Source: Corynebacterium sp. (lineage in GTDB: Bacteria; Actinomycetota; Actinomycetes; Mycobacteriales; Mycobacteriaceae). From it: DNA of 64,000 nucleotides. The position numbers and the translations under genes are program-made. Below, piece by piece: positions 48,290-56,765 of this stretch. A model generated the notes under the pieces. The model saw only the letters and a list, made by a program, of their open reading frames with translations. It ran no database searches and had not been told where the DNA came from. The stretch covers positions 21,698 to 85,697 of the forward strand of contig JAUMTX010000007.1 of NCBI GenBank assembly GCA_030530985.1, given 5' to 3'. Numbering within the stretch: position 1 is the first letter of the stretch; the number at the start of each line of letters is the position of its first letter.

Positions 48290-49336
48290 TCAGTTCACCT
48301 GGGGTGCGGCTTTTCTGATCTCCCAAAGTTGGGTTTCATAGGCAACATCGGGGCCCAGCACGCCTGGTGGATCCCAACGGGAAATAAGAATCTGCAGGCA
48401 CTCTGCGGTGCTAAAAGGATGGATAGCGGGGGCATACTGGCAAGGCAGATCCTGGTGGCTAATCACGCCCTGGTGGAGGGTCCACGGGGCGGCAGGATGC
48501 TCAGCCTCGGCAATAGTGACACCATGGGCGCCGTCCACAAAGGCCAGAAAGACACGGCCCTCGACAAGATTGGCGTTAATTTCACCAATGCCCTGGCCGG
48601 GGGAAGGCAGAAGAATCGGATCCGTCTGATCCGAAGTCCACTGCCACTCATTATTCCGGTAGGCCCAAAACTCGTAGGCCTCCGGGTTCTCCAGCTCCTG
48701 CCAGTGGACCCTCATTAGGTGGATACCACCATTAACCCAACGGCCCTCATTGGTGCCAAAGACATAGATTGTGTCACCAAGAAGAACCAAGGAGTTATTT
48801 TGGAAATGACTCCACCGACCATCGTTCGGGAAAATGAACTCGGTGCGACGCCAATTCTCCTCATCCTCCGAACGCCACAGGCGCGAATGAAAAGTCGCCC
48901 AACTCTGGCCCGGGGTAATAGGATCCCAGGAGCGCACAGCGAAAGTGGTCATAATGAAAGTGCCATCTGGAAGCTGGAGAATATCGCAGGGGATATGGGT
49001 AAAGCCATCAGGCAGCTCACCCGCACTCGGAGTGCCCTTGCTCTGATAGGGCAGCATCTTGCGGGCAGTATAGCCACCAATGGCACTATCCCAGATAAAG
49101 TCTTGGCCGTTTAGCTGGCGAAGGCCAAAAGGGGAACCAATATAACCAGGCCCACCAACATAGTCGCGGAAGGTATCGCCAAAAACCGTGAGGATATGGT
49201 CGGCCTCACGCGGGTCGCGCCGGGCAGCTGGATCCTTCCACACAGGGGTGGAATAGCCAAGATCAGTGGCATTAAAGCCAAAGCGGCCAGTCAAGCGTGG
49301 GCCAGTAACCGTCTGTCGATACAAAGCATGAAGCAT
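48290..49336 (-). CDS. DUF4185 (GH183-like endo-D-arabinanase family) protein
   Basis: A 348-residue protein matching DUF4185: NATDLGYSTPVW, HILTVFGDTFRDYVGGPGYIGSP, FIWDSAIGG, ILQLPDGTFIMTTF, NNSLVLLGDTIYVFGTNEGRWVNGGIHLMRV, plus several Trp and acidic residues of a beta-propeller fold. Members of this family have been described as endo-D-arabinanases (GH183) that cut mycobacterial arabinan, so the expected substrate is arabinogalactan or lipoarabinomannan. There is no signal peptide or membrane span in this copy, which is odd for that task. AGGAGT lies 6 bases before the ATG. It is bracketed by two inward-pointing IS3 fragments, suggesting acquisition with them. Confidence 0.75.
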   Translation of the reverse strand: MLHALYRQTVTGPRLTGRFGFNATDLGYSTPVWKDPAARRDPREADHILTVFGDTFRDYVGGPGYIGSPFGLRQLNGQDFIWDSAIGGYTARKMLPYQSKGTPSAGELPDGFTHIPCDILQLPDGTFIMTTFAVRSWDPITPGQSWATFHSRLWRSEDEENWRRTEFIFPNDGRWSHFQNNSLVLLGDTIYVFGTNEGRWVNGGIHLMRVHWQELENPEAYEFWAYRNNEWQWTSDQTDPILLPSPGQGIGEINANLVEGRVFLAFVDGAHGVTIAEAEHPAAPWTLHQGVISHQDLPCQYAPAIHPFSTAECLQILISRWDPPGVLGPDVAYETQLWEIRKAAPQVN

Positions 49337-49365
49337 ACGGGACTCCTAGAATGCGTCTTCTCTAA

Positions 49366-49542
49366 GGCTGCTCCCATACTCAGCAGCAAGTTCTTGCGCA
49401 GACTCACCCTGAAGGCAGCGCTTAACAATCTCAAAAGAATAACTAGTGCGTTTCACCATTAAGACACATTGTGCCATGAATGGGGCGTGACGGCACATAA
49501 AAAACTGCTCCCGTGGACCGCAAGTGGTCAACGGGAGCATAT
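49366..49542 (-). mobile_element. second IS3-type fragment, inverted relative to the first
   Basis: On the minus strand the sequence runs GGGAGCAGTTTTTT, then ATTCATGGCACAATGTGTCT, then a shortened OrfA beginning SYSFEIVKRCLQGESAQELAAEYG, closely resembling 47622-47770. Nine bases (QKL codons) are missing and homology ends after about 25 codons. It is a relic of the same element family, only the left end being left. Confidence 0.7.
49496..49538 (-). terminator. terminator at the end of the mnh operon
   Basis: GCTCCCGT and ACGGGAGC enclose a GTGGTC/GACCAC-like inner stem (49507-49538); on the minus strand TTTTTT follows (49504-49497). It lies about 20 bases after the mnhG stop and is part of the IS fragment end. 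Confidence 0.7.
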
Positions 49543-49556
49543 AACCTGGGCTGTGA

Positions 49557-49853
49557 CTAGTGCTTAGTGTGATAAATGGAACGGCCCATAACAAAGGTGC
49601 CAGCACTACCAGCAATGAGCACACCAACAATGGCAAGAATCATGCGAATCAGACTGCCAAGGCTAAAGCCATTCTCTCCAAGGTCGAAAAGGAAATAAGC
49701 CAAGACGAAACATGGGAAAGTCACGGTGGACAAGGTGCCCATGATATTGACGCGACTCAAAGGGCCAGGGGCACGCCAAATAGCAATTGTCGTAGCCAAG
49801 GCGTTAACCGTACCCAAAGCAAGCAGGAAGCAGATGAACACTGAAAGAATCAT
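49557..49853 (-). CDS. mnhG: Na+/H+ antiporter subunit G
   Basis: A 98-residue protein with three hydrophobic spans. IAIWRAPGPLSRVNIMGTLSTVTF matches the MnhG/MrpG signature (R-x-P-x-x-x-S-R-x-H-x-x-x-x-x-x-T) with variations. It is the last subunit of the Mrp-type cation/proton antiporter encoded from 55088 to 49557. The ATG overlaps the mnhF stop by one base. Confidence 0.85.
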   Translation of the reverse strand: MILSVFICFLLALGTVNALATTIAIWRAPGPLSRVNIMGTLSTVTFPCFVLAYFLFDLGENGFSLGSLIRMILAIVGVLIAGSAGTFVMGRSIYHTKH

Positions 49854-50113
49854 TATCGGCGTCCTTTCGAAAGAATACGGGCCATGCCGACCGTGGACAA
49901 AATACCCAGAAGGGCACCCAGGATGGCAACATCATAGGCAATCTGGCTAACCACAAAGAAGTTAGCGCCAAGGAAGATACAAATCATCAAATAGAAGACT
50001 GCATCACCAAGAAGGGCGCGGGAACCAAGATCCTTCGTGCGGACAATAAGCACAACCAAAGAGATGGCGCACAAAGCCAGAATGCCGATACAAATGGAAA
50101 TGAATAAGGTCAT
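49853..50113 (-). CDS. mnhF: Na+/H+ antiporter subunit F
   Basis: An 86-residue protein with three membrane spans, beginning MTLFISICIGILALC, with IVRTKDLGSRALLGDAVFYL in the position of the MnhF motif around the first loop and DVAILGALLGILSTVGMARIL at the end. It is part of the Mnh/Mrp complex; the start overlaps the mnhE stop by 4 bases (ATGA). Confidence 0.87.
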   Translation of the reverse strand: MTLFISICIGILALCAISLVVLIVRTKDLGSRALLGDAVFYLMICIFLGANFFVVSQIAYDVAILGALLGILSTVGMARILSKGRR

Positions 50114-50484
50114 CGGGATTCTCCTTCCACAAGCAGAGGCAAGGTCAAAGACGGATGGGCCTCATTGCGAATACGAGGAGAAATACGGCCCTCCATATCG
50201 CCAATGGACTTGACAACCTCAACTGGATCATCATGCCAAATAGAATGAACCAACAGATAACGAGTACCAGCCTCATCCTCCTCAACACCAATAGTGGTGG
50301 TACCAGGAGTCATGGTAATGGACAAAGACAGGGCAGTAATCAAACCCTCAGACTGCACGCGCAGCGGATAACGAATAATCTCCGGATCCACATCAGAAAC
50401 CGAACGAATCGCATCGCGGTCAATACTCCACGCGCCGAGGAAAATCTGCCACAAAAGCCAAGGAATATAACTAAACCAGTGCAT
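50110..50484 (-). CDS. mnhE: Na+/H+ antiporter subunit E
   Basis: A 124-residue protein. An N-terminal hydrophobic region (FSYIPWLLWQIFLGAWSI) precedes PEIIRYPLRVQSEGLITALSLSITMTPGTTTIGVEED, the MnhE core motif (L-A-N-S-I-T-L-T-P-G-T-like). It is somewhat short, lacking part of the usual first spans. The ATG overlaps the mnhD stop (TAATG). Confidence 0.88.
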   Translation of the reverse strand: MHWFSYIPWLLWQIFLGAWSIDRDAIRSVSDVDPEIIRYPLRVQSEGLITALSLSITMTPGTTTIGVEEDEAGTRYLLVHSIWHDDPVEVVKSIGDMEGRISPRIRNEAHPSLTLPLLVEGESR

Positions 50485-51980
50485 TAGTACGCTCCTAAGT
50501 TACTACCGATAGCTTCAACACCGCCGAGAATGGCGTGGGTGTATGCGGGGACGTCGAGAAGCATAGAGCTAGAGTTCTCCATGACGCCCATCAGCGGACC
50601 GGCAAAAATGAACATGGCCAGGGAACCCACAAGCATGGCGGCTGCAGGCCAAGTGAGACGAAGCGGAACACGCTTATCAGTCTCCATATCCTTACCCCAG
50701 AAAACCTCGCGCCACAGGTTGAGCATACAGAGCATCGCACCAAAAGAACCAAGCACAACGGCGACAATAGTCACCACAGCCTGGGCGGTGGAATGATCGG
50801 CGATGGAAAGAATCAAGAAGAGCTTACCCCACATGCCGGAGAACGGAGGGAAACCAACAATAGACAAGCTCGCGGCCGCAAAAATGAAAGCCAAGAACTT
50901 ATCGCGGCGGGCAAGACCATCCAAGGTGACGAGCTTGCCAGTGCCGTAAGTGGCCTCGATGGCGCCGGCGCCAAGCAGAAGCGAACCCATAGTGATCATG
51001 TGGTGAACCATATAGAACATGGCGGCGGCCAAAGCAGCCTCGCTCTGGAAAGCCAAAGTAACCAGAATCAGCGGCATACCACCAATCATCTGGTAGCCAA
51101 GAATGCGACGGATACTGTTCTCCGCCAAACCGGCAAAAGAACCCACGCAAATACTCAGAACACAGATGACAATAATCAACCAAGACCAACGAGAATCCAG
51201 GCCGAAAGTAACCGTGAAAATACGGAAAATCGCGTACACCGCCACCTTGGTGTGCAGACCCGAGAACAGAGTCATAACAGCAGCCGAGGTGGAAGGATAG
51301 GTGCGAGGCAGCCAAGTGTGGACAGGGAAAATCGCGGCCTTAATAACAAAAGCCAAAATGACAATACCCAAAGCCGCCTGGATAGAACCATTAACCTGGG
51401 CGGCGCCAGCAAGGGCACCAAGGTTAGTAGTACCAGCAGTGGCATAAACCATGGTTGCGCCAATAAGGAGCAAAGTAGAGGCAGTCAGGTTAGTGAGCAC
51501 GAACGTACGGCCACCAGCAAGACGACCCCAAGTACCGGTCATCGCCATCAAAGCATAGGAAGGCAGAAGCATAACCTCAATAAAGACGAAGAGGTTAAAC
51601 AAATCGCCAGTGAAAAGAGCACCAGCGCCACCGGCCTGCAACATCAGCGCCAAGGCAGGATAGAAACGCGCCTTGGAGTCACCGGCAAGAATGGCAAACC
51701 AGTTAGCCGCCAAAGTAACAATACTTGTGGCAACAATCATCATGGCGCTAAAACCATCAGCCACGAATGGGATAGCAACGCCACCCACATAAAGACCAAT
51801 GGAATGGCCAATAGGGCCCTCCTGGGCGACAGTGGCATAGAGAGCAATGCCACCGAGCAAGCTCAGGATAGGGAAAATAATAAACAGTGCTTCACGCAGC
51901 CGCTGCCACGGAATAATGGCGCTGGCGGCGGCGCCGGCCAAAGGAATGGCCATAAAAAGCGGAAGGACAGAGGCGTTCAC
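50484..51980 (-). CDS. mnhD: Na+/H+ antiporter subunit D (NuoL/M/N-like)
   Basis: A 498-residue polytopic protein (about 14 spans) of the proton-translocating NADH-quinone oxidoreductase M/N/L family. NLFVFIEVMLLPSYALMA carries the membrane Glu and AAIFPVHTWLPRTYPSTSAAVMTLFSGLHTKVAVYAIFR is the family's central motif with conserved Lys and His. It forms one of the two large ion-translocating subunits. The start is GTG, overlapping the mnhC stop by one base. Confidence 0.93.
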   Translation of the reverse strand: MNASVLPLFMAIPLAGAAASAIIPWQRLREALFIIFPILSLLGGIALYATVAQEGPIGHSIGLYVGGVAIPFVADGFSAMMIVATSIVTLAANWFAILAGDSKARFYPALALMLQAGGAGALFTGDLFNLFVFIEVMLLPSYALMAMTGTWGRLAGGRTFVLTNLTASTLLLIGATMVYATAGTTNLGALAGAAQVNGSIQAALGIVILAFVIKAAIFPVHTWLPRTYPSTSAAVMTLFSGLHTKVAVYAIFRIFTVTFGLDSRWSWLIIVICVLSICVGSFAGLAENSIRRILGYQMIGGMPLILVTLAFQSEAALAAAMFYMVHHMITMGSLLLGAGAIEATYGTGKLVTLDGLARRDKFLAFIFAAASLSIVGFPPFSGMWGKLFLILSIADHSTAQAVVTIVAVVLGSFGAMLCMLNLWREVFWGKDMETDKRVPLRLTWPAAAMLVGSLAMFIFAGPLMGVMENSSSMLLDVPAYTHAILGGVEAIGSNLGAY

Positions 51981-52333
51981 TACTTGGCACCTCCAGAAGT
52001 GTCGATAGCGGATTCCTTCTCCGGATTCGCATTGGAGAGGGTGTCATCATTACGGCCAACAGCAGCCAAAGCCAACATAAAAGCAGTGGTGGCCATGGTA
52101 ATCACAATGGCGGTCAGCACGAAAGCCTGAGGCAGAGGATCGGCCATGGTGGCGAACTCGCCCGTGGAAGGGAAACTTTCCGAACGCCACTTGCCCACAC
52201 CCGCAGCGAGAATAAGCAAGTTAGTGGCGTGGGAAATCAGGCCCATGCCCAAAACAATACGGACCATGCCGCGCTGCAAAGCCAAATAGGCGCCGCAGCC
52301 CATCAGGATGGCAATCATCAAAGCAATAATCAC
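51980..52333 (-). CDS. mnhC: Na+/H+ antiporter subunit C (NuoK-like)
   Basis: A 117-residue protein with three spans. The GTG start at 52333 (MIIALMIAILMGCGAYLALQRGMVRIVLGMGLISHATNLL) is chosen over an in-frame ATG at 52366: AAAGGAG (52347-52341) lies 7 bases before the GTG, and it starts one base after the mnhA stop. Glu/Lys positions of NuoK are partly replaced, as usual in MnhC. DPLPQAFVLTAIVITMATTAFMLAL closes the membrane part. Confidence 0.9.
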   Translation of the reverse strand: MIIALMIAILMGCGAYLALQRGMVRIVLGMGLISHATNLLILAAGVGKWRSESFPSTGEFATMADPLPQAFVLTAIVITMATTAFMLALAAVGRNDDTLSNANPEKESAIDTSGGAK

Positions 52334-52334
52334 C

Positions 52335-55088
52335 TTAGTTCTCCTTTCCTGCGCGCTCGCGTCCACCCAGGGTATTGAGGGCGGTAGTAATCATGCCCAA
52401 AACAGAGAGGAAGACGCCGGCGTCGAAGATCATTGCGCTAGTCCAGTGCTGGCCGAGCGCATGGCCGTGCAAGGCGTAGAGGAAAGAACCGTGAGAAACA
52501 AAGCCCCAGATGCCGTCAGCAATGGCGATAAGAACACCAATACCAGTGAGATAGTACGGCAGGTTCGGGGAACCAACGCGGGCATCCTCGCCCTTGGCCA
52601 GGTAGTAAATCACAATGGCACCAGCGGCAACCAAAGCGGCGATAAAGCCACCGCCAGGGGTATTGTGGCCGCGCCAGAAAATCAGCAGCGCAAGGAAGCC
52701 GAGAATCGGCATGAGGACCTTGGCGACCTGGCGCAGAACCATGGAATTGAGCTGGGCATCATGAAGAGGCAGATTATGCTCATTGAGCTTCTGGCGAGGA
52801 ATGGAGCCAACCACAGCGGCAATGGCCACGCCGGCCATGCCAAGAACGGTGAGCTCGCCCATGGTATCAAAACCACGGAACTCAACCAGAATGGTATTGA
52901 CGATATTATCGCCGCCAGTAATATCAGGGCCATTCTCGATGTACCACATAGCCAGAGGGCTACGCTCCTCATGGCGGCCGATTAGTGCCCACACACCAAA
53001 GAAGGTGACAGCGGCAACCACAACGCCGGTGATAGCAGCAGGGGTGACACGGCGGCCAGAAGGAAGGAAGTGGCGAGGCTGGTGGCGCAGAACCATCATG
53101 AGGATGACGGCGGTGAGAAGCTCAACCATGAACTGGGTGAGAGCCACGTCAGGAGCGCCAAGGCCAAGAATCATCAAAGTCACGCCCACACCAGTGGTGG
53201 AGAGAAGCGCGACCGCGCGCAGCCTATCGGTGGTACGAACCAGGCCGATAACAGAAGCGACAATAATTGCCAGCGGAATGAGGTCATACCAACGGTCAAT
53301 GCCAGAAATACGTGGCATGAGGCCGGAACCCTGGGAAAGCTCAACAGCACAGATGAGGCCGAAGAGAACCACCGAAGCAAAAATGAAGAAGAGGTGGCGG
53401 GTAGGGGAGAAAGAATCAGCCATCTTATTGGCGAAACGACCCCAGTTGCGCAGGCTGCGCACTGTGTTTAAAAGGACACCATTGCCATTGAATGGGAGTA
53501 CGAAGTGGCCGTCGAGAGACTCCCAGATGGCCTTGCGGCGAAGAACGCCAGCCACACCCAAAACAATAACCAGCAAAGAAATAATCAGCGGAATAGTAAT
53601 GCCGTGCCACAGGGACAGGTGGAGGTGAGGGGTGTCGGTGATAGTACCAACAGCGGCCTCCAGAGGGTGGTTGAGATAGTGGGCGCCGGCAACAACACCG
53701 ATCGAAAGAACGCCAGGAAGTGCGGCAGGCAGCCAGAGGGCGACAGGGGCTTCCTTAACCTCGGACATATCGCGAGGACCATCCACGAAACCACCAAAAA
53801 TAATGCGGGCAGTGTAGGTGAAAGTGAAAAGAGCACCAATGCCGGCGAGCAGAAGAAGCAAGCCGGTAGCCCAGGTGGCCAAAGGAGCCTCAGTGAAAGC
53901 CTCCAGCATGGCCTCCTTGGACATGAAACCAAGCATAGGAGGGATAGAAGCCATAGAAAGGCAACCAATCACCATGCCAGCAAAAGTCCATGGGAGACGG
54001 TTATAGAGGCGACCAAGACGACGCACATCGCGGGAACCCGCCTGGTGGTCGACCGTACCAATCAACATGAAGATACTGGACTTGAACATGGCGTGCGCGA
54101 GGGTGTGAAGCAGGGCAGCAGCCAAAGCAGTCTTAGTACCCACACCAATGGTGGCAACAATCCAACCAAGGTGAGAAACAGTCGAATAAGCGGTGAGTTT
54201 CTTCAAGTCAGTCTTCTGGATGGCGAAGAAACCAGCCATAACGGCGGTAATGATACCGACCCAGATGAGAACCAGATTCCAAGCCAAAAGATCATGGAAA
54301 GGCTGGGACAGACGAAGAAGAACATAGACGCCGGCCTTCACCACAGCAGCGGCATGGAGGAAGGCAGACACCGGGGTGGCGGCAGCCATGGCCTCAGGGA
54401 GCCAGAAGTGGAAAGGAAGCTGGGCGGCCTTAGTGAAAGCCGCAAAAGCCAAAATAATGGCAATGGCACTGGACTGGCCAGTATGGGCGGCCCACTCAGG
54501 GGACGCAAGCATCTCATGGAGGGAAGTGGTGCCGGTTAGAGCGACCGAAAGACCCAAACCAAAGAGAAGCAAAAGACCACCAGTGAAGGTGAGAATCAAA
54601 GTGCGGGTAGCACCAGCCTCACCACCGGAGCCGGAACGGGCAATCAGCAAGAAGGAACCCAAAGAAACGAGCTCCCAGCCGATAAAGAGAACAGAGACAT
54701 TATCTGCCATGACCAGGAGCAACACGCTGAACATGAAGCCGGTCATGAAGATATAGAAGCTATTGAGCCCCTTAGTTGAATGGAAATATTCACCAGAATA
54801 GGTGAAGACAAAAATGCCGACGCCGAGCGCCAAGAGCATAAAGAAAAAACTTAAAGCATCGCCCCGGAGGGCAAAATCAAATGACATGTCACCCAGGCGT
54901 GCCCAGGGCTTCTCATAGGAAATGACATCCCCATCGAAGGCAGCTTTCGCGGGCTGCAAGAGAAGCCCGAAGCAGGCGGCGTAGAGCGCGCCAAAAAACC
55001 AGCCTGTACGGCGACCGAGAAGTTTTATCAACAGCGGCGAAGCGAAAATCGCCAATGCTGATAAAAGCAGGACGGAAACAAGTATCAC
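52335..55088 (-). CDS. mnhA: Na+/H+ antiporter subunit A fused to subunit B domain
   Basis: A 917-residue polytopic protein. The N-terminal 500 residues are NuoL-like: FIGWELVSLGSFLLIA, AAFTKAAQLPFHFWLPEAMAAATPVSAFLHAAAVVKAGVYVL and HALAHAMFKSSIFMLIG. A middle part carries the MnhA-specific extension, and the last 130 residues (ILGFLALLIFWRGHNTPGGGFIAALVAAGAI) are an MnhB domain, so no separate mnhB exists. As the first gene of the operon its GTG start at 55088 lies after AAGGTG. The complex exchanges Na+ or other cations for protons and supports alkaline and salt tolerance. Confidence 0.93.
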   Translation of the reverse strand: MILVSVLLLSALAIFASPLLIKLLGRRTGWFFGALYAACFGLLLQPAKAAFDGDVISYEKPWARLGDMSFDFALRGDALSFFFMLLALGVGIFVFTYSGEYFHSTKGLNSFYIFMTGFMFSVLLLVMADNVSVLFIGWELVSLGSFLLIARSGSGGEAGATRTLILTFTGGLLLLFGLGLSVALTGTTSLHEMLASPEWAAHTGQSSAIAIILAFAAFTKAAQLPFHFWLPEAMAAATPVSAFLHAAAVVKAGVYVLLRLSQPFHDLLAWNLVLIWVGIITAVMAGFFAIQKTDLKKLTAYSTVSHLGWIVATIGVGTKTALAAALLHTLAHAMFKSSIFMLIGTVDHQAGSRDVRRLGRLYNRLPWTFAGMVIGCLSMASIPPMLGFMSKEAMLEAFTEAPLATWATGLLLLLAGIGALFTFTYTARIIFGGFVDGPRDMSEVKEAPVALWLPAALPGVLSIGVVAGAHYLNHPLEAAVGTITDTPHLHLSLWHGITIPLIISLLVIVLGVAGVLRRKAIWESLDGHFVLPFNGNGVLLNTVRSLRNWGRFANKMADSFSPTRHLFFIFASVVLFGLICAVELSQGSGLMPRISGIDRWYDLIPLAIIVASVIGLVRTTDRLRAVALLSTTGVGVTLMILGLGAPDVALTQFMVELLTAVILMMVLRHQPRHFLPSGRRVTPAAITGVVVAAVTFFGVWALIGRHEERSPLAMWYIENGPDITGGDNIVNTILVEFRGFDTMGELTVLGMAGVAIAAVVGSIPRQKLNEHNLPLHDAQLNSMVLRQVAKVLMPILGFLALLIFWRGHNTPGGGFIAALVAAGAIVIYYLAKGEDARVGSPNLPYYLTGIGVLIAIADGIWGFVSHGSFLYALHGHALGQHWTSAMIFDAGVFLSVLGMITTALNTLGGRERAGKEN

Positions 55089-55211
55089 TCAGTATCACAC
55101 CTTAGGATAAAACAGGGTAAAAAACGTTGCATGTATTTTTACTTGTTTTTCCAGGTTATCAGCCGGTGCGCCTAGCCTGAAATTAAAGCCAAGGTATTAC
55201 CTTTAAAAACT

Positions 55212-56630
55212 ATGATTTCCCTGAAGCGTTTCGTGCTGCCTGTGGTTGCTATTCTTCCGCTGGTCGGCGGTGTAATTTACGCATCCACAGCAGGTGTGGA
55301 TATCTCTGCTTCCTGGTCCTCGGATTCCTCCCAGGGTGCACCCTCTGCAGCCCAGCAACAAGAAGACCTGGTTGCTGTGCGTCGTGCTGCCGGTGAGGCC
55401 GCAACCCAGGCGGGCTTCCTGGCAACCGCAACCCAGCAGTTGGCTGATGGTGTTGCGCAGATCGGTGGGCAGACTCAGGACATTAGCACCGCAATCTCCC
55501 AGCTGCAGCAAGGCACTCAGGCTTTAGCAAGCGGCATGGAGCAGCTTCAGGCAGGTACAGGACAGCTGGGCAATGGTGCCACCCAGCTGGCCGATGGTAT
55601 CGACCAGGCCGTGGTGCAGGTTAAAAGCATGATGGGCCTACAAACCCAGGTGCTGGCGGCAATGGACGACTCCATTAATAAACTCACCCAGACCAATACC
55701 CCAGAGGCGCTACAGGTACGCGACCAGATTGTGGCGCTGCGCCAGCAATTCCAAAATATTGGATTCGACGCGGGCATCACCTCCCAGCTCGACCAGGCAC
55801 AGCAAGGCAGCCGTGAACTGGCCAACCAGCTGTCCACCAGTGGCTACGCCTACCACGACGGTATGAACACAGCCACCGAAGGTGCAAAGACACTGAACTC
55901 CAAGGTGCAGGAATTCGCCCCACAGGCCAATGAAGCCATGGGGGCAGTCACCCAGCTTCAGGACGGCACCCAGCGCATCAACACCATGTCCCAGGCAAAT
56001 AAGGAAAAGGTGACGGCAGTAGGCCGCGCCATCCCAGCCGTACAGGCAACCGCGGATGAAGAAGAAGGCAATAGCCGCGTCATCTCACCAATCTATGCGC
56101 TTCTCATCGGCGCCATGGTGACCGCAGTGGCAGGCATGCTCGGATTCAGCATTGCCGGATTCTGGCGCACCCTGGCCTCCCTGGTAGTCATTGCACTGCT
56201 CGGCGCAATTCCATTCGCCCTCTTCATGGGTGGCTTTGATGTGATGGCTGTAACCGGTGCCTTCCTCGTCTTCTTCCTTTTGGCCCTGACCTCCGCAGTA
56301 TCCGCCCAGTACCTTACCAACCGCATTGGCCTCGCATGGGGACGCCTGGCGGCCCTCACCGGCATCCTGGTACAGGTAGGCGTTGTTGGTGCCACCTGGC
56401 AGATTGCGGCAAGCCAAAGCGCGCCAGTAGCACTACGCGTCATCTCCGAACTCACCCCACTGCACTATGCCACCATGGCAACCACCGCCATTGGTAATGC
56501 CACCACCGGGGCCCCACTATGGATGGGCCTTGCAGTCATCGTGGCCCTGGCAGCCATTGTGTGCATTGGCTCCGCCCTTGCAGAACGCAAGCCAGAAGAT
56601 CAAGAGTTTGAGGCTATAGAAACGGCCTAA
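55212..56630 (+). CDS. YhgE/Pip-like membrane protein (ABC-2 type domain)
   Basis: A 472-residue protein. It starts MISLKRFVLPVVAILPLVGGVIYAS, a membrane entry helix, followed by a long extracytoplasmic helical region (about 35-300) rich in QLQQGTQALASGMEQLQAGTGQL-type heptads, characteristic of YhgE/Pip proteins. Six C-terminal membrane spans follow (about 305-460), with HYATMATTAIGN near the end. The family includes phage-receptor and ESX/secretion-linked proteins; the role here is unknown. It is divergent from the mnh operon with a 123-base gap and has its own terminator. Confidence 0.8.
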   Translation: MISLKRFVLPVVAILPLVGGVIYASTAGVDISASWSSDSSQGAPSAAQQQEDLVAVRRAAGEAATQAGFLATATQQLADGVAQIGGQTQDISTAISQLQQGTQALASGMEQLQAGTGQLGNGATQLADGIDQAVVQVKSMMGLQTQVLAAMDDSINKLTQTNTPEALQVRDQIVALRQQFQNIGFDAGITSQLDQAQQGSRELANQLSTSGYAYHDGMNTATEGAKTLNSKVQEFAPQANEAMGAVTQLQDGTQRINTMSQANKEKVTAVGRAIPAVQATADEEEGNSRVISPIYALLIGAMVTAVAGMLGFSIAGFWRTLASLVVIALLGAIPFALFMGGFDVMAVTGAFLVFFLLALTSAVSAQYLTNRIGLAWGRLAALTGILVQVGVVGATWQIAASQSAPVALRVISELTPLHYATMATTAIGNATTGAPLWMGLAVIVALAAIVCIGSALAERKPEDQEFEAIETA

Positions 56631-56648
56631 CTAAAAGGCGGTCTCCCG

Positions 56649-56687
56649 AAAAGCCTGTGGATAACTTCTCTATCCACAGGCTTTTTT
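56649..56687 (+). terminator. terminator after the YhgE/Pip-like gene
   Basis: AAAGCCTGTGGATA and TATCCACAGGCTTT form a 14-base stem with a 7-base loop, followed by T6. The arms contain TATCCACA, one base from a DnaA box, but the structure is a straightforward terminator. Confidence 0.9.
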
Positions 56688-56765
56688 AGACCCTCATTTT
56701 TTCACTTTCAAAAAAGTGCAAGACTAAAGAAGACAGTGTAAAAATACGAGGTTCAAGGAGACACA

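Noticed and set aside
56649-56687. Pair of DnaA-box-like TATCCACA sequences as a possible origin
   Set aside because: They are the two arms of one terminator hairpin with a T run; no cluster of boxes, no dnaA or dnaN nearby.
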